This document shows, in pieces, positions 7,499-16,360 of a stretch of 38,242 bases of DNA (position 1 is its first letter; every line of letters starts with the position of its first letter). The stretch spans positions 1 to 38,242 of the forward strand of contig PGYT01000022.1 of assembly GCA_002839805.1 (NCBI GenBank), given 5' to 3'. The stretch comes from Ignavibacteriae bacterium HGW-Ignavibacteriae-2. Its GTDB lineage: Bacteria; Bacteroidota; Ignavibacteria; Ignavibacteriales; Melioribacteraceae. Under the pieces are notes generated by a model. That model worked only from the letters and a program-made list of their open reading frames with translations, had not been told where the DNA came from and made no database searches. The translations under genes and the position numbers were made by a program.

Positions 7499-8545
7499 TT
7501 ATTGAATCACATTTAATTTTGTACCATTATTTAAGCGAGAGGCGCCTTTTACAATCAAATAATCGGCGGCTATTAATCCATCTGTAACTTCAACATAAAT
7601 GTCGCTCTCTTTACCGGTTTTAATATATCTTTGGGAAGCATTTCCATTCTGATTTACAAAAACATACTTCCCGCCTTTGTCTTCTTTTATTAAATTTCTT
7701 GGAACAACAATCGCTTTTGAATTGGAGTAAACATTTATTTTAACATCTACGGTTACACCTGTTTTAAGGGTATAATTAGAATTATCGAACTCCGCTTCGG
7801 CGTAAAATGATTGAGTCCTTGGATCAGCATTAATGGATATTTCAACAACTTTTCCAAATACTTCTTTATCGTTATTCATCAGACTAGCTTTCATTCCTTT
7901 TTTAATTTCGTTTATTTCATCCTCGGTTGCATGAACCCGAACACGTACTTTATTAAGCTGAGCAATTGAGAAAAGCGGATCTTTACTCGCAACATTATTC
8001 TTTTCATTTACCATAAAACCGGTTATAACTCCGTCGTAAGGGGCTTCTATAAATAACATTTGTTTTTGTGTTTCGTAATTTCTTTTGTCTACAAGATACT
8101 GAGTTTGTATTCCGTCGAAACTAGCTTGTGAAGTTTCGCCAGCGGCTAATAAAGCTTTAACACGTTCGTAATTTTTGGATGAATTTTCGTAAGCAGATTT
8201 TGCCTGCTGGTACATAGAACCCGGAGCATCTTGAGGAAATTCAATAACTACATCTCCCTTTTTAACACGATCGCCAACTTTATAATTTATTTTTTCAATT
8301 CTGCCACCAATAGCCGCACCCTCTATTGACTCTCTGATACCTCGCATAGTACCGAAAAATTTTAGATCTTTAGAATAATTTTGTTCAGTTATTTTTTGTA
8401 AAGATACGGGAATTCCTTCCTCAGTTTGTATTTGAGTCATACTTTTAGATTCAACTTTTTCTTCATCGCTACAATTAGTAAATAAAATTGAACCGATTAT
8501 GACTAAGCTAAACAGAATCACAATTTTAAATTTTGAATTAAACAT
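7499..8545 (-). CDS. RND periplasmic adaptor lipoprotein (membrane fusion protein)
   Basis: A 348-residue AcrA/HlyD-type adaptor bridging the RND pump and the outer-membrane channel. A hydrophobic signal ends in a lipobox-like FTNC at about residues 22-25, so it is probably lipid-anchored. The split lipoyl/barrel-sandwich halves are visible as IEGAAIGGRIEKINYKVGD near 75-93 and FIEAPYDGVITG near 165. An alpha-helical hairpin lies between them (YQQAKSAYENSSKNYERVKA), followed by a beta-barrel and a membrane-proximal domain with AIVVPRNLI. GAGGAA precedes the ATG. It sits 21 bases after the outer-membrane factor gene and 9 bases before the pump gene, as expected for one transcript. Confidence 0.92.
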   Translation of the reverse strand: MFNSKFKIVILFSLVIIGSILFTNCSDEEKVESKSMTQIQTEEGIPVSLQKITEQNYSKDLKFFGTMRGIRESIEGAAIGGRIEKINYKVGDRVKKGDVVIEFPQDAPGSMYQQAKSAYENSSKNYERVKALLAAGETSQASFDGIQTQYLVDKRNYETQKQMLFIEAPYDGVITGFMVNEKNNVASKDPLFSIAQLNKVRVRVHATEDEINEIKKGMKASLMNNDKEVFGKVVEISINADPRTQSFYAEAEFDNSNYTLKTGVTVDVKINVYSNSKAIVVPRNLIKEDKGGKYVFVNQNGNASQRYIKTGKESDIYVEVTDGLIAADYLIVKGASRLNNGTKLNVIQ

Positions 8546-8566
8546 GATTTATTCCTCTATATTTTT

Positions 8567-9985
8567 TTATTCTTGTTCTATTTCATTTGTATATGTTTTA
8601 TCGTATCGTCCAAGCAGCTGATCCAATTCTGCATTGGCTATAATATAATCGTGAACTGATTTAATTAAATTTGTCCTTGCGCTCATTAATTCAACATCTG
8701 CATTTTTTATTTCAAGCTGAGTGCCCGATCCTTCTTTATATCTGGTTGAAGCGATTGCATAAGCTTTTTGCGCTAATTCAACGTTACGGTTTAACGCTTT
8801 AATTTGAGATCGAACCTTTTGTAATTCCAAAATTTTATTGTTTACCTGCGATATTACAAAATCCTTTAAGACGTTAATTTGTTCCTGTGTTTGTTTTGTT
8901 GCAATCTGCGCCTGTTCAATTCGGTTTGAGGCACGTCCGCCCATAAAAAGATTAATTGAAAATGTCACACCTACCATGGCACTGCTGTAAGTCTGAAAAT
9001 TCCATTTGTCGGATGAACCGGAGTAAGAGTAATTTCCAAATGCCGCGAGTGTTGGCCAATAATTTGATCTTTCCAAAGCTATAAATTCCTCATCAACACG
9101 CTTTTTAATTTGTAACGATTTTAGATCGTTATTGTTTTCAATGGCGTCTGCATATACCTTTTCTTCTTCAGGAAAAGTTTCTTCTGTAAACTCTATTTTA
9201 CCACTAACGTCAATATCTTCGGACTGATCTATATTTAATAAAATTTTTAATCCATTTTTTGCGGACTGAAGCATATTTTCCAATTCCACAACTTTTGGTT
9301 TAATATTTTCCACTTGCACTTCAACTTGTAGCGCATCAAAATCGGATGTGAACCCTTGCTGGTTAAGAGCTTTAATGTTAGCGAGGTTCTCCTCTGCATT
9401 AGCTAAGCTCGCTTTGGTTATATTCAAAATTTCTCTTGATAAAAGAACGCCATAAAAAGCCTTTTTTACATCTCTTACAGAATTTGCAATAACCGCTTCG
9501 TATTGAACTTTTGATAAATCCAAATATATTTGCGAAGCGCCAATGCCCCTAAAGACAGCGGAATTAAACAGTATCTGCGTTACCTGCGCTTTAGTTTCAA
9601 AGCTGTTTGTTTGTGCAAACGACTGTAACTTTGTCTTTATTGGAAGAAACTTGTTATTATCCTCTGGCAATACTTTCTCTTCAAAAAGAATTCCATAAGT
9701 AGCGTTTGTCAATAGCGCTTCAAAATCCGGGAAAGGAGTTTTAGGCTTTTCCAGCATATGGGCCAAATTCCCCGAAACGTCCAATGAGGGCAAAGCGTAT
9801 CCAAACGCTTCGTCAACGGCCGCATTGGCTTTTTCAACATTCATTTTAGCAACAAGAACGTCTCTGTTGTTTTTTAAAACTGTATTTATGGCTTCTTCAA
9901 GAGTAAAAATTTTCTGCTGCCCATAAAGAACACCGACAGAAAATTCGAATAAAAAAAACATAAAAATCCATTTCGATATTCGCAT
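8567..9985 (-). CDS. TolC-like outer-membrane efflux protein
   Basis: A 472-residue outer-membrane factor of the OEP family, the exit duct for the RND pump. It has a cleavable signal peptide (through about residue 22, VLYGQ) and begins the mature part with IFTLEEAINTVLKNN, the usual start of OEP proteins. Two internally similar halves rich in long helices follow; repeat boundaries show at VKKAFYGVLLSREIL and INNKILELQKVRSQI-like helices. GYALPSLDVSGNL and NYWPTLAAFGNYSYSG mark the two beta-strand regions that form the barrel. It has ordinary length. The ATG lacks a clear ribosome site. It lies 32 bases after the TetR gene, and the order regulator, channel, adaptor, pump matches an inducible exporter. 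Confidence 0.92.
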   Translation of the reverse strand: MRISKWIFMFFLFEFSVGVLYGQQKIFTLEEAINTVLKNNRDVLVAKMNVEKANAAVDEAFGYALPSLDVSGNLAHMLEKPKTPFPDFEALLTNATYGILFEEKVLPEDNNKFLPIKTKLQSFAQTNSFETKAQVTQILFNSAVFRGIGASQIYLDLSKVQYEAVIANSVRDVKKAFYGVLLSREILNITKASLANAEENLANIKALNQQGFTSDFDALQVEVQVENIKPKVVELENMLQSAKNGLKILLNIDQSEDIDVSGKIEFTEETFPEEEKVYADAIENNNDLKSLQIKKRVDEEFIALERSNYWPTLAAFGNYSYSGSSDKWNFQTYSSAMVGVTFSINLFMGGRASNRIEQAQIATKQTQEQINVLKDFVISQVNNKILELQKVRSQIKALNRNVELAQKAYAIASTRYKEGSGTQLEIKNADVELMSARTNLIKSVHDYIIANAELDQLLGRYDKTYTNEIEQE

Positions 9986-10017
9986 ACTGAACTCATATTT
10001 ATTTTAATAATTTTTAA

Positions 10018-10638
10018 TTATTTCTTAGTGGTTTCTAATTTTAATCCGTCGATTACCAAATTGGATATTAGAGTAATTCTTTTCTCCAATTTGTCCAGAT
10101 CGACATCTTCAAATGATTTTATTGCATAATAATGATACTCTTTATACTCCAGTGAACTAAGTACCTGGAATAGATTTTCGGCAACCTCATTGCAGTTGTG
10201 CTTCTTCAATATCCCCTGCTTTACACCATCTTTCAGTATATCTTCAATAATTTTAACTATTGACTCGGCAATTTCATTAAACGATCCGTGAATAATCTCC
10301 CCGATTTCAAGAAAGGTTTCCAATGAAATTGCATATAAACTGGAGCGTTCCCTGCTATAATAAACAAGGCGTTTAAAAATTTCAGTCATTTTTTTGGAAA
10401 TAGTTGTTTCTTTTGCAGATATACTTTTTAATGCGGTTGTAATAACTTCCGCCTCTCCGCGTATTATTTCATCAAACAGGGCTTCTTTGCTGGGGAAGTA
10501 GTAATATAGTGAATTTTTCTTTATGCCCATTTGAGAAGCAATATCTTCCAATGTTGTTTTATGAAAGCCGTATCGTGCAATTGCTTTTATGGCTGCATTT
10601 ATAACCTGCTGTTTTTTATCGTCGTAACATTTTGTCAT
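10018..10638 (-). CDS. TetR/AcrR-family transcriptional regulator
   Basis: A 206-residue TetR-family protein and the first gene of the exporter operon, so probably its local repressor. The N-terminal helix-turn-helix is clear: INAAIKAIARYGFHKTTLEDIA, then GIKKNSLYYYFPSKEALFDEII at about residues 38-59. The C-terminal ligand domain is helical and variable, as in the family. The start ATG at 10636-10638 fits the usual 10-15 residues before the DNA-binding domain. Overlapping inverted repeats 8 to 42 bases upstream of the start (10646-10680) could be its operator, suggesting autoregulation. The inducer is unknown. Confidence 0.9.
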   Translation of the reverse strand: MTKCYDDKKQQVINAAIKAIARYGFHKTTLEDIASQMGIKKNSLYYYFPSKEALFDEIIRGEAEVITTALKSISAKETTISKKMTEIFKRLVYYSRERSSLYAISLETFLEIGEIIHGSFNEIAESIVKIIEDILKDGVKQGILKKHNCNEVAENLFQVLSSLEYKEYHYYAIKSFEDVDLDKLEKRITLISNLVIDGLKLETTKK

Positions 10639-10645
10639 AACTTAG

Positions 10646-10680
10646 AGTTCTCGAACTTTTTGTGTTTCGGTTCGAAAGTT
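10646..10680. promoter_or_regulatory. Putative operator of the TetR-controlled efflux operon
   Basis: Just upstream of the TetR gene there are overlapping dyads: AGTTC-TC-GAACT (10646-10657), TTTCG-GTT-CGAAA (10665-10677), and a wider AACTTT/AAAGTT pair (10654-10659 and 10675-10680). TetR repressors usually bind dyads between their own start and promoter, so position fits. No experiment or consensus backs the exact site. Confidence 0.35.
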
Positions 10681-10977
10681 AAAAGAATTTATAGTTATCT
10701 ACAATATCTTGTTCTAATTTTTGTGTAATTCGACGTTTTAATTTTTTAAAGGTGCTGTTTTTTTCAAATAAAATTTGACTGATATATATTAATTTTATGT
10801 TAAGTGAAGCTATTAATTATGAAAACTTAATAGAGAACTGTTTTTTCCCTGCCGGGTTTCTTAAACTTTTCTCACAAATTGCAGAGAAAAAAGAGAAAAA
10901 TAACTTTCGTTGAATTTATTTGGCGGGTTTTTCAAAAAATATATTTCAAGCAAACTATTAAAAATTATAACAGATAT
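10681..10977. other. Intergenic region upstream of the efflux operon
   Basis: About 300 bases between the probable operator and the end of the next minus-strand gene. It must hold the efflux-operon promoter, but I cannot place it. An AT-rich inverted repeat TTTTCTC/GAGAAAA (10867-10873 and 10884-10890) has no following T-run on the minus strand and is not a convincing terminator. No coding frame of interest was seen. Confidence 0.4.
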
Positions 10978-11568
10978 TTATTGTTTTGGGTTTTGTTTAA
11001 TATTGAAGCGGTCTAAACTGATTTCATTTTCAGATACATACTCCTTTATACTTTTGCAAGAATAAAGAATTGTAAGGGTTATTTCTTCCTTAAATTTCTC
11101 GGAATACAAAACAATAAATCCGTTTTTAAATACCCAATAAAATGCGGGTCCTAAATAAAGACCATAATCATTTTCTTTTATCCATGGATTGTTCAAATTA
11201 TAATCGGGACCTGTTATAAAATTTACGGATCCGTACTGATTCTTTAAAAAATCCAGCAATAAATCCATATCTGGTTTTATATTAATATGAGGATAAAAAA
11301 TATACGCACCCTCAGACAGTTTATTATCTCTAAAAGTATAATCAATACGGGTTTTTAAATTCGCTACCTTGTCTTTGTAAAAAATCGCCTCAACCCCCAT
11401 TCCGATAAACATCTGTAAATATTCAGCCGTTTCAATTTGTTTAACTTCAGAAAGAGAGACACCCCATGTTACGGATCTAAATCCGGTAAGCACATGTGTC
11501 GTATCAGATTGATTAATCGACGCCAGTAAATATGGCGACATAAAAAGATAAACTAATATCCGCTTCAT
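10978..11568 (-). CDS. Secreted or periplasmic protein of unknown function
   Basis: A 196-residue protein with a short signal peptide (MKRILVYLFMSPYLLAS). I do not recognise its family. The mature part begins with a FRSVTWGVSLSEVKQIE segment, which resembles the recurring F-x-x-V-x-W-G-x-S-x-x-E-V-K pattern in small periplasmic or lipoprotein domains. The rest is a mixed alpha/beta protein rich in aromatic residues (YGLYLGPAFYWVFKNGFIVLY) with a charged, Asn-rich C-terminus. AGGAA lies about 6 bases before the ATG, supporting the start. It is transcribed alone, with 238 bases separating it from the divergent transporter gene. Its single Cys does not suggest a metal or disulfide role. Confidence 0.7.
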   Translation of the reverse strand: MKRILVYLFMSPYLLASINQSDTTHVLTGFRSVTWGVSLSEVKQIETAEYLQMFIGMGVEAIFYKDKVANLKTRIDYTFRDNKLSEGAYIFYPHINIKPDMDLLLDFLKNQYGSVNFITGPDYNLNNPWIKENDYGLYLGPAFYWVFKNGFIVLYSEKFKEEITLTILYSCKSIKEYVSENEISLDRFNIKQNPKQ

Positions 11569-11806
11569 TGCCGTTCCTTTTTCTTATAGAGAGCAATACC
11601 CATAAGAGAGCAGAAAAGAAGATTAATTGTTTAATTGTAATGATTATTGTTAAAATTATCCAGCCATAATAAAATAGCACTCACAACAAATAGGACTTGG
11701 TGGCTGATTTAGAATTAGCTAATATTGTTTTATTCTAATTTAAAAGATGTAAGAAGCTCATAATAAAGATGCATCAGATAACCAAAATTCCTATTTATAT
11801 TTAAGA

Positions 11807-12712
11807 ATGCAAAAAGAAAACTATTATTTCAATTCTAATACCGGGCATATTCTAATACTTCTGTTTCTTTCATTCGTCTGGGGAAGTTCATTTATTCTTA
11901 TTAAGAAAGGACTTATAGCTTTTAGCTCATCACAAGTTGGCACACTGCGGGTAGGATTTACATTTATAATTCTATTGCCGTTCGCAATCAAAAGGATTAA
12001 AAGCGTATTCAGGGCAAAATGGAAAATAATTCTAATATACGGTACAATAGCTAATCTTGTTCCGGCAATTTTATTTGCAGTCGCGGAAACGGGATTAAGC
12101 AGTTCGCTTGCAGGTGTGCTAAACTCACTAACACCTATTTTTACTCTTTTAGTCGGGATAATGTTTTTTGCCATACCAATCCATAAAACGCAGACCATAG
12201 GATTAGCGGTTGGATTTGCTGGTTCGGTTTTAATTAGTATGGTAGGTGCCTCGGGGGGGTTGGGAGAGTTTAATTTTTATGTAATATTTGTTTTACTGGC
12301 AACTCTCTGTTATGGTTTTGCAGGGAATATGGTTAGGCGTTATTTTATGGAGATTGATTCCATCACTCTAACATCTCTGGCTTTCTTTTCAATAGGCCCT
12401 TTTGCAATATTGTATTTGTTAAGCTCGGATTTTCTTTTCAGAATGGGTTCACTAGACACCGCCTGGAGTTCTTTGTTTTATATATTTGTTCTAGCAGCTA
12501 TAGGTACAGCGCTGGCAATGGTAATATTCAATAAACTTATACAGGCCACTTCAGCGGTATTCGCATCTACAGTTACTTACATAATTCCAATTGCGGCTGT
12601 TATCTGGGGATTAATTGACGGCGAAACTTTATTTCCGTTACATTTTGTTGGAATGTTATTAATTGTTGCGGGAGTATTTGTGGTTAACAAATATAAAAAA
12701 AAATCAACATAG
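11807..12712 (+). CDS. EamA-type drug/metabolite transporter (DMT superfamily)
   Basis: A 301-residue inner-membrane protein with about ten hydrophobic segments in two homologous EamA halves. The first half starts FLSFVWGSSFILIKKGL and contains SSSLAGVLNSLTPIFTLLVG. The second half has FAGNMVRRYF, then SAVFASTVTYIIPIAAVIWG and LIVAGVFVVNKYKKK at the end. Proteins of this family export amino acids, nucleosides or other metabolites, but the substrate cannot be predicted. No clear ribosome site precedes the ATG. It is transcribed divergently from the secreted protein gene and convergently with the amidase, so it forms its own unit. Confidence 0.88.
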   Translation: MQKENYYFNSNTGHILILLFLSFVWGSSFILIKKGLIAFSSSQVGTLRVGFTFIILLPFAIKRIKSVFRAKWKIILIYGTIANLVPAILFAVAETGLSSSLAGVLNSLTPIFTLLVGIMFFAIPIHKTQTIGLAVGFAGSVLISMVGASGGLGEFNFYVIFVLLATLCYGFAGNMVRRYFMEIDSITLTSLAFFSIGPFAILYLLSSDFLFRMGSLDTAWSSLFYIFVLAAIGTALAMVIFNKLIQATSAVFASTVTYIIPIAAVIWGLIDGETLFPLHFVGMLLIVAGVFVVNKYKKKST

Positions 12713-12791
12713 ACTATTAATGGCTTCAATTAAAAAACTAAATTAACATAAATCAGTAATCCGACAATCGATATTATTGCTGGAGCCAAAA

Positions 12792-12947
12792 TTATTTAAT
12801 TAATGAAAGAACCAGAAATTTAATTTTCAGAATAAATAAGTTGGCTATAATCAAATTACTTTTGCATGTAATTTCCGCACTTCTTAGCCCATCTTTAGCA
12901 ATTATTGTGTAGTCGCTGCCTCCGTTTGGGAATACCGAAACTAACAT
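12792..12947 (-). pseudogene. Possible remnant of an exported-protein gene
   Basis: A 51-codon minus-strand frame in the 325-base gap between the transporter and the amidase (12713-13037). The first part, MLVSVFPNGGSDYTIIAKDG, resembles a beta-sandwich strand pair of a larger exported protein. The rest is low-complexity hydrophobic sequence. There is no ribosome site, and a stop codon lies just upstream in frame. It could be a decayed fragment or chance. Nearby, ATACCC/GGGTAT (12951-12956, 12971-12976) forms a short dyad. Nothing else was recognised in this gap. Confidence 0.18.
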
Positions 12948-13037
12948 ATAATACCCCAATTTTACTTATAGGGTATAATCGAAAACTATTTAGAATTATT
13001 TAATTCAAATTATCCGCAAGGGAAAATATTTTTTTGT

Positions 13038-14696
13038 TTATAATTTTGGATGTTTTAAGTGAAAATCTGTTGAATCCTGAAATTTTTTAGCAAAAGCTAT
13101 AAGTCTGCCTTCGTCGAACAAACGGCCTATAAATGTAATACTTGTTGGAGTACCATTAGCGCTATATCCGTTTGGCAGTACAACACATGGATGACCAGTT
13201 AAGTTGTTGGCTAACAAATTATCTCCCTCCCAGGAAGGCGCTACATACAAATCTATTTTATCCATTATTTTTTGCATTTCCTGCACAAGCATGTAACGTA
13301 TTCTATTTGCGTTTATATATTCCACCGCTGGAATAAAGCGGGAGGCGCGAAAAACGTTCGGCCATGCATTTCTTATCTGACGCACTAGTTTATCGTCCTC
13401 ATTGCTTCTTGTGAGCAAATCGAATGCCGCTGCAGCTTCGGAGGAAAGAATCCATGAAATATTTGAAATCGGTAAATCCGGCAAGTCTATAGGAATCAGT
13501 TCGGCTCCCAAACCTATTAGTTTTACAAGAGTTAACGAATCGGTTTTATGAAAATCATAATTTTTAGCAAATTCATTTTTTAGGTATCCTATTTTTAGAT
13601 TTGTATAATTTATTTCCGGATAATAATTAAAAGGATAATCGTAAATTGTTTGGTCCTTTCCGTCCGGGCCTATTAGTTCACTAAATACAATTGCCAGATC
13701 TTCTGCATTACGGCATATCGGCCCGATTTTATCCATAGACCAACTTAAAGCCATAGCGCCGGTGCGACTTACACGCCCGTAAGTAGGACGAAGTCCTGAT
13801 ACACCGCATACGGTTGAAGGGGAGACAATTGACCCCCAGGTTTCAGTACCTATTGCGAAGGGAATCAATCCTGCAGAAACTGAGGATGCAGAACCCGCCG
13901 AAGATCCGCTGGAACCTTGCTCATAATTCCATGGGTTACGCGTTTTACCGCCGAACCAAACATCACCCCAGGCAAGAGCCCCCATTGTTAATTTGGCAAC
14001 CAAAACAGCCCCCGCTTGATCGAGTTTTTTAATTACTGTAGCATCTTCTTCAAACTGTTGATCCTTATACGGATTTGCTCCCCATGTTGTTTTATAACCT
14101 TTTACTGCAAAAAGGTCTTTTACTCCGTAAGGAATTCCGTGAAGCATTCCTTTGTAGTTGCCCGAATTAATTTCCGAATCTGCGAGTGCGGCTTTCAACA
14201 TTGCCCGTTCTTCAGTAAAAGTTATTACACATTCTAGTTTTTTGTCATATTTTTTTAATCGATCAATAAAAAACCGCGTTAACTCAACAGATGTTATTTG
14301 TTTTGATGCGATTAAGTGTGCCAATTGGCCTATTGAGTAAAACGCTAATTCTTCCTTATTTATAGGTAATACGGTATTTGTGTAATCGCTAAATTCGACA
14401 TGACTGATACCCTTCTCAATTTTAGATCCAACAGGAATAGGATTAAAATTTATTGACGGTGGAATATTGTTGGGCATTTCCAAATTACGCATTATGGAAA
14501 AATCCCCAAGTTGCTCAATTAAATCAAAAAGCATAGAATCCCTCTCGGAATCTGTAAACTCCAATCCAATAATTTTTTCAGCGTTTTTAATATTTTCTTT
14601 TTTTAATTCATTATTTCTTTGACCATAATTATCGATTTGAAGAATAAGGATTAATAGCAGAGCCACTAAACGTGTAAAAACAAATACATGTTTCAT
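13038..14696 (-). CDS. Exported amidase (amidase signature family)
   Basis: A 552-residue amidase-signature hydrolase carrying an N-terminal signal sequence (residues 1-26, ending NYGQ), so it acts outside the cytoplasm. The Ser-cisSer-Lys catalytic set is present: K193 in GVKDLF, the GSSGSSAGSAS loop at 261-271, and nucleophile S289 in GTETWGSIVSP. The usual Asp/Gly before that Gly is Trp here, which may shape the pocket. About 110 residues precede the amidase domain and are not recognised. The start ATG at 14694-14696 has GGAGA 6 bases upstream and directly begins the signal peptide; a longer frame beginning at 14771 is rejected. The substrate is unknown; GatA is excluded by the signal peptide and length. 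It lies downstream of the CE2-like esterase gene, 156 bases away. Confidence 0.85.
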   Translation of the reverse strand: MKHVFVFTRLVALLLILILQIDNYGQRNNELKKENIKNAEKIIGLEFTDSERDSMLFDLIEQLGDFSIMRNLEMPNNIPPSINFNPIPVGSKIEKGISHVEFSDYTNTVLPINKEELAFYSIGQLAHLIASKQITSVELTRFFIDRLKKYDKKLECVITFTEERAMLKAALADSEINSGNYKGMLHGIPYGVKDLFAVKGYKTTWGANPYKDQQFEEDATVIKKLDQAGAVLVAKLTMGALAWGDVWFGGKTRNPWNYEQGSSGSSAGSASSVSAGLIPFAIGTETWGSIVSPSTVCGVSGLRPTYGRVSRTGAMALSWSMDKIGPICRNAEDLAIVFSELIGPDGKDQTIYDYPFNYYPEINYTNLKIGYLKNEFAKNYDFHKTDSLTLVKLIGLGAELIPIDLPDLPISNISWILSSEAAAAFDLLTRSNEDDKLVRQIRNAWPNVFRASRFIPAVEYINANRIRYMLVQEMQKIMDKIDLYVAPSWEGDNLLANNLTGHPCVVLPNGYSANGTPTSITFIGRLFDEGRLIAFAKKFQDSTDFHLKHPKL

Positions 14697-14852
14697 TTTA
14701 ATTCTCCAAAGTTTATAAAAATTTGAGTCTACTATTAAAAATGCGGTGATTTGGAAAAGTACTGTTTTCAATTCCCACTGAAAAAAAATATTTAATGTTT
14801 ATTGTGGTTTTGAAATGATAATATAATAGAAATTAGTAAAAAATTATGTTTT

Positions 14853-15941
14853 TCACCATTTTTTAACTTTTCGAATAATTGGTTCGAGGTAATTTGCGAT
14901 TTTTTGGTGGCCTAATTTATTTGGGTGCCATTGACAGCCAAAATCATCGGGTCGTATTAATTTTGCTTTAATCTGCACAAAATGAAGTTTATTGTCCTTT
15001 TTGGTATGTTTCAAATTATTAATTACACTATTTATAAAAATATAATGTGGATCATTTTTTGCGGGACCGCATAAAGCGAATATGTGAGCATTAGGATAAT
15101 TTTGACGAATATTTAGAATAAATTTTCTATATGCGTTCTTGAAAACCTTTCCAAGTGGAAATGGTTTACCCGCAAAATCATTTCTTCCCAATCTTACCAA
15201 TACTAAATCCGGCTGCCATTCGGAAAAATCCCATAATAAGGAATCGTTTAGACATGTTTTATTAAATAAAGCGGGCATAGGTTTTTTTGAAAAAAGCAGC
15301 GTGTCACCAAAGTTATGCAAAACTCCTATTCCAGATGCAGCAATTACGGAATATTCAGCTCGAAATTTCCGAGCCAATACCGGTCCATAGGCATAATAAT
15401 TATTCTCCGTTTCCTTGCTAAAAACACAGTCGGGAGAGCTCCCCTCGTTTCCAAAACCAGCCACGTAAGAGTCCCCGATAAACTCAATCTTCCTTTTGTA
15501 CGATAAATTAACCCTTACAAGATCACTTCCCGGATCCAAAATAAAACCCGAAAATTGGGCTATGCCAAAATAACCCTCGGTTCTTTTGGTTACTTTTATT
15601 ACATGTCTGCTATCTTTAAGATTTTTAGCAACAGTATAAACAGAATCTGTATAATTGGTTGTTAACACATGAGAAAATCTTCCGTCAATAAAAATATTAT
15701 AAGTGTTGTTTCCGTCTTTAAGTCGCAGTGCAATTGAACTCCCCTCGAAAACCGTTTTGAAATAAACCCCGGGCCAATCGAATCGAATATTTTTGGGATC
15801 GGTCCGATCTATTCTTCCTCCATACTGAATTCTAGGATCATCAGCGTCAATTATTCCATCGGATCGAAATAATGAGCATGAGTTTAAAAAGACTAAGGAA
15901 ACGAATAAAAAAAGAATAATATTTGATAAACGAAATTTCAT
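14853..15941 (-). CDS. SGNH-family esterase lipoprotein (CE2-like)
   Basis: A 362-residue lipoprotein; the lipobox LNSC places the acylated Cys at residue 22. The architecture matches carbohydrate esterase family 2. An N-terminal jelly-roll (about 40-145, including FDWPGVYFKTVFEGSSIALR) precedes an SGNH hydrolase domain. That domain has the nucleophile S158 in FIGDSYVAG, the block III Asn in VRLGRNDF and the terminal His in WHPNKLGHQ. The residue usually occupied by Asp before HP is Trp; some CE2 enzymes work with a Ser-His dyad, so this need not abolish activity. Likely role: removing acetyl groups from polysaccharide at the cell surface. No SD-like sequence precedes the ATG; an inverted-repeat leader element ends 21 bases upstream. 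Confidence 0.82.
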   Translation of the reverse strand: MKFRLSNIILFLFVSLVFLNSCSLFRSDGIIDADDPRIQYGGRIDRTDPKNIRFDWPGVYFKTVFEGSSIALRLKDGNNTYNIFIDGRFSHVLTTNYTDSVYTVAKNLKDSRHVIKVTKRTEGYFGIAQFSGFILDPGSDLVRVNLSYKRKIEFIGDSYVAGFGNEGSSPDCVFSKETENNYYAYGPVLARKFRAEYSVIAASGIGVLHNFGDTLLFSKKPMPALFNKTCLNDSLLWDFSEWQPDLVLVRLGRNDFAGKPFPLGKVFKNAYRKFILNIRQNYPNAHIFALCGPAKNDPHYIFINSVINNLKHTKKDNKLHFVQIKAKLIRPDDFGCQWHPNKLGHQKIANYLEPIIRKVKKW

Positions 15942-15962
15942 AATAGAGTAAGCCGAACTTAA

Positions 15963-16036
15963 TCCTGCCTAAATATTGAACCAATAATATTTAATTTTTC
16001 ATGCACAATGGTTCAAACCAAACTTCAAAGGCAGGA
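15963..16036 (-). repeat. Nested inverted repeats in the esterase leader
   Basis: Outer arms TCCTGCCT (15963-15970) and AGGCAGGA (16029-16036) enclose inner arms TTGAACCA (15976-15983) and TGGTTCAA (16009-16016). Both pairs are perfect 8-base matches. Spacers are 5 and 12 bases and the apical loop is 25 bases. It could be a structured 5' leader of the esterase mRNA, or terminal inverted repeats of a miniature element of about 74 bases. No flanking target duplication was seen. Confidence 0.45.
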
Positions 16037-16360
16037 ATAATTATTTTTTAATACTAAAAATAAATATTTACAGTTTTATTTAATCAATTGGTCAGTTTAA
16101 CGGAAAAGAATCATACCGAAAAGATTTCTGACACAAACTAAAATATTTTTCCGCTTAATTTAGTCAATATCAGCTAACTTTCTAAAAATTGTTTCAATAA
16201 CTCGCTTTCTATTACCTTTTCACCCAAGTGTATTACAGGAATAATGTGCCAAACATTTTGCGTCCGCTACTTTTTTATAGAATATGAGTTCAAAAATTCC
16301 ATGTATTTTCCGATAATAAAATGATAAAAACATCCATATTTTTTACACTGGAGCTGGTTA
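16037..16360. other. Intergenic region upstream of the chemoreceptor
   Basis: About 324 AT-rich bases between the inverted-repeat element and the chemoreceptor start. It presumably holds promoters for both divergent genes. I see no promoter I would defend: TATAGA at 16276-16281 has a TTGCGT-like hexamer only 12 bases upstream, too close for a sigma-70 site. No coding frame was recognised. Confidence 0.4.

Noticed and set aside
10665-10680. GGTTCGAAA resembling a tRNA T-loop
   Set aside because: No acceptor, D or anticodon stems can be built around it; better explained as part of the TetR dyads.
10867-10890. TTTTCTC/GAGAAAA repeat as a terminator for the secreted-protein gene
   Set aside because: The stem is AT-rich and no T-run follows on the relevant strand.
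11824-12198. 124-codon minus-strand frame inside the EamA transporter gene
   Set aside because: Antisense shadow of a clearly coding membrane-protein gene; no start context and no family.
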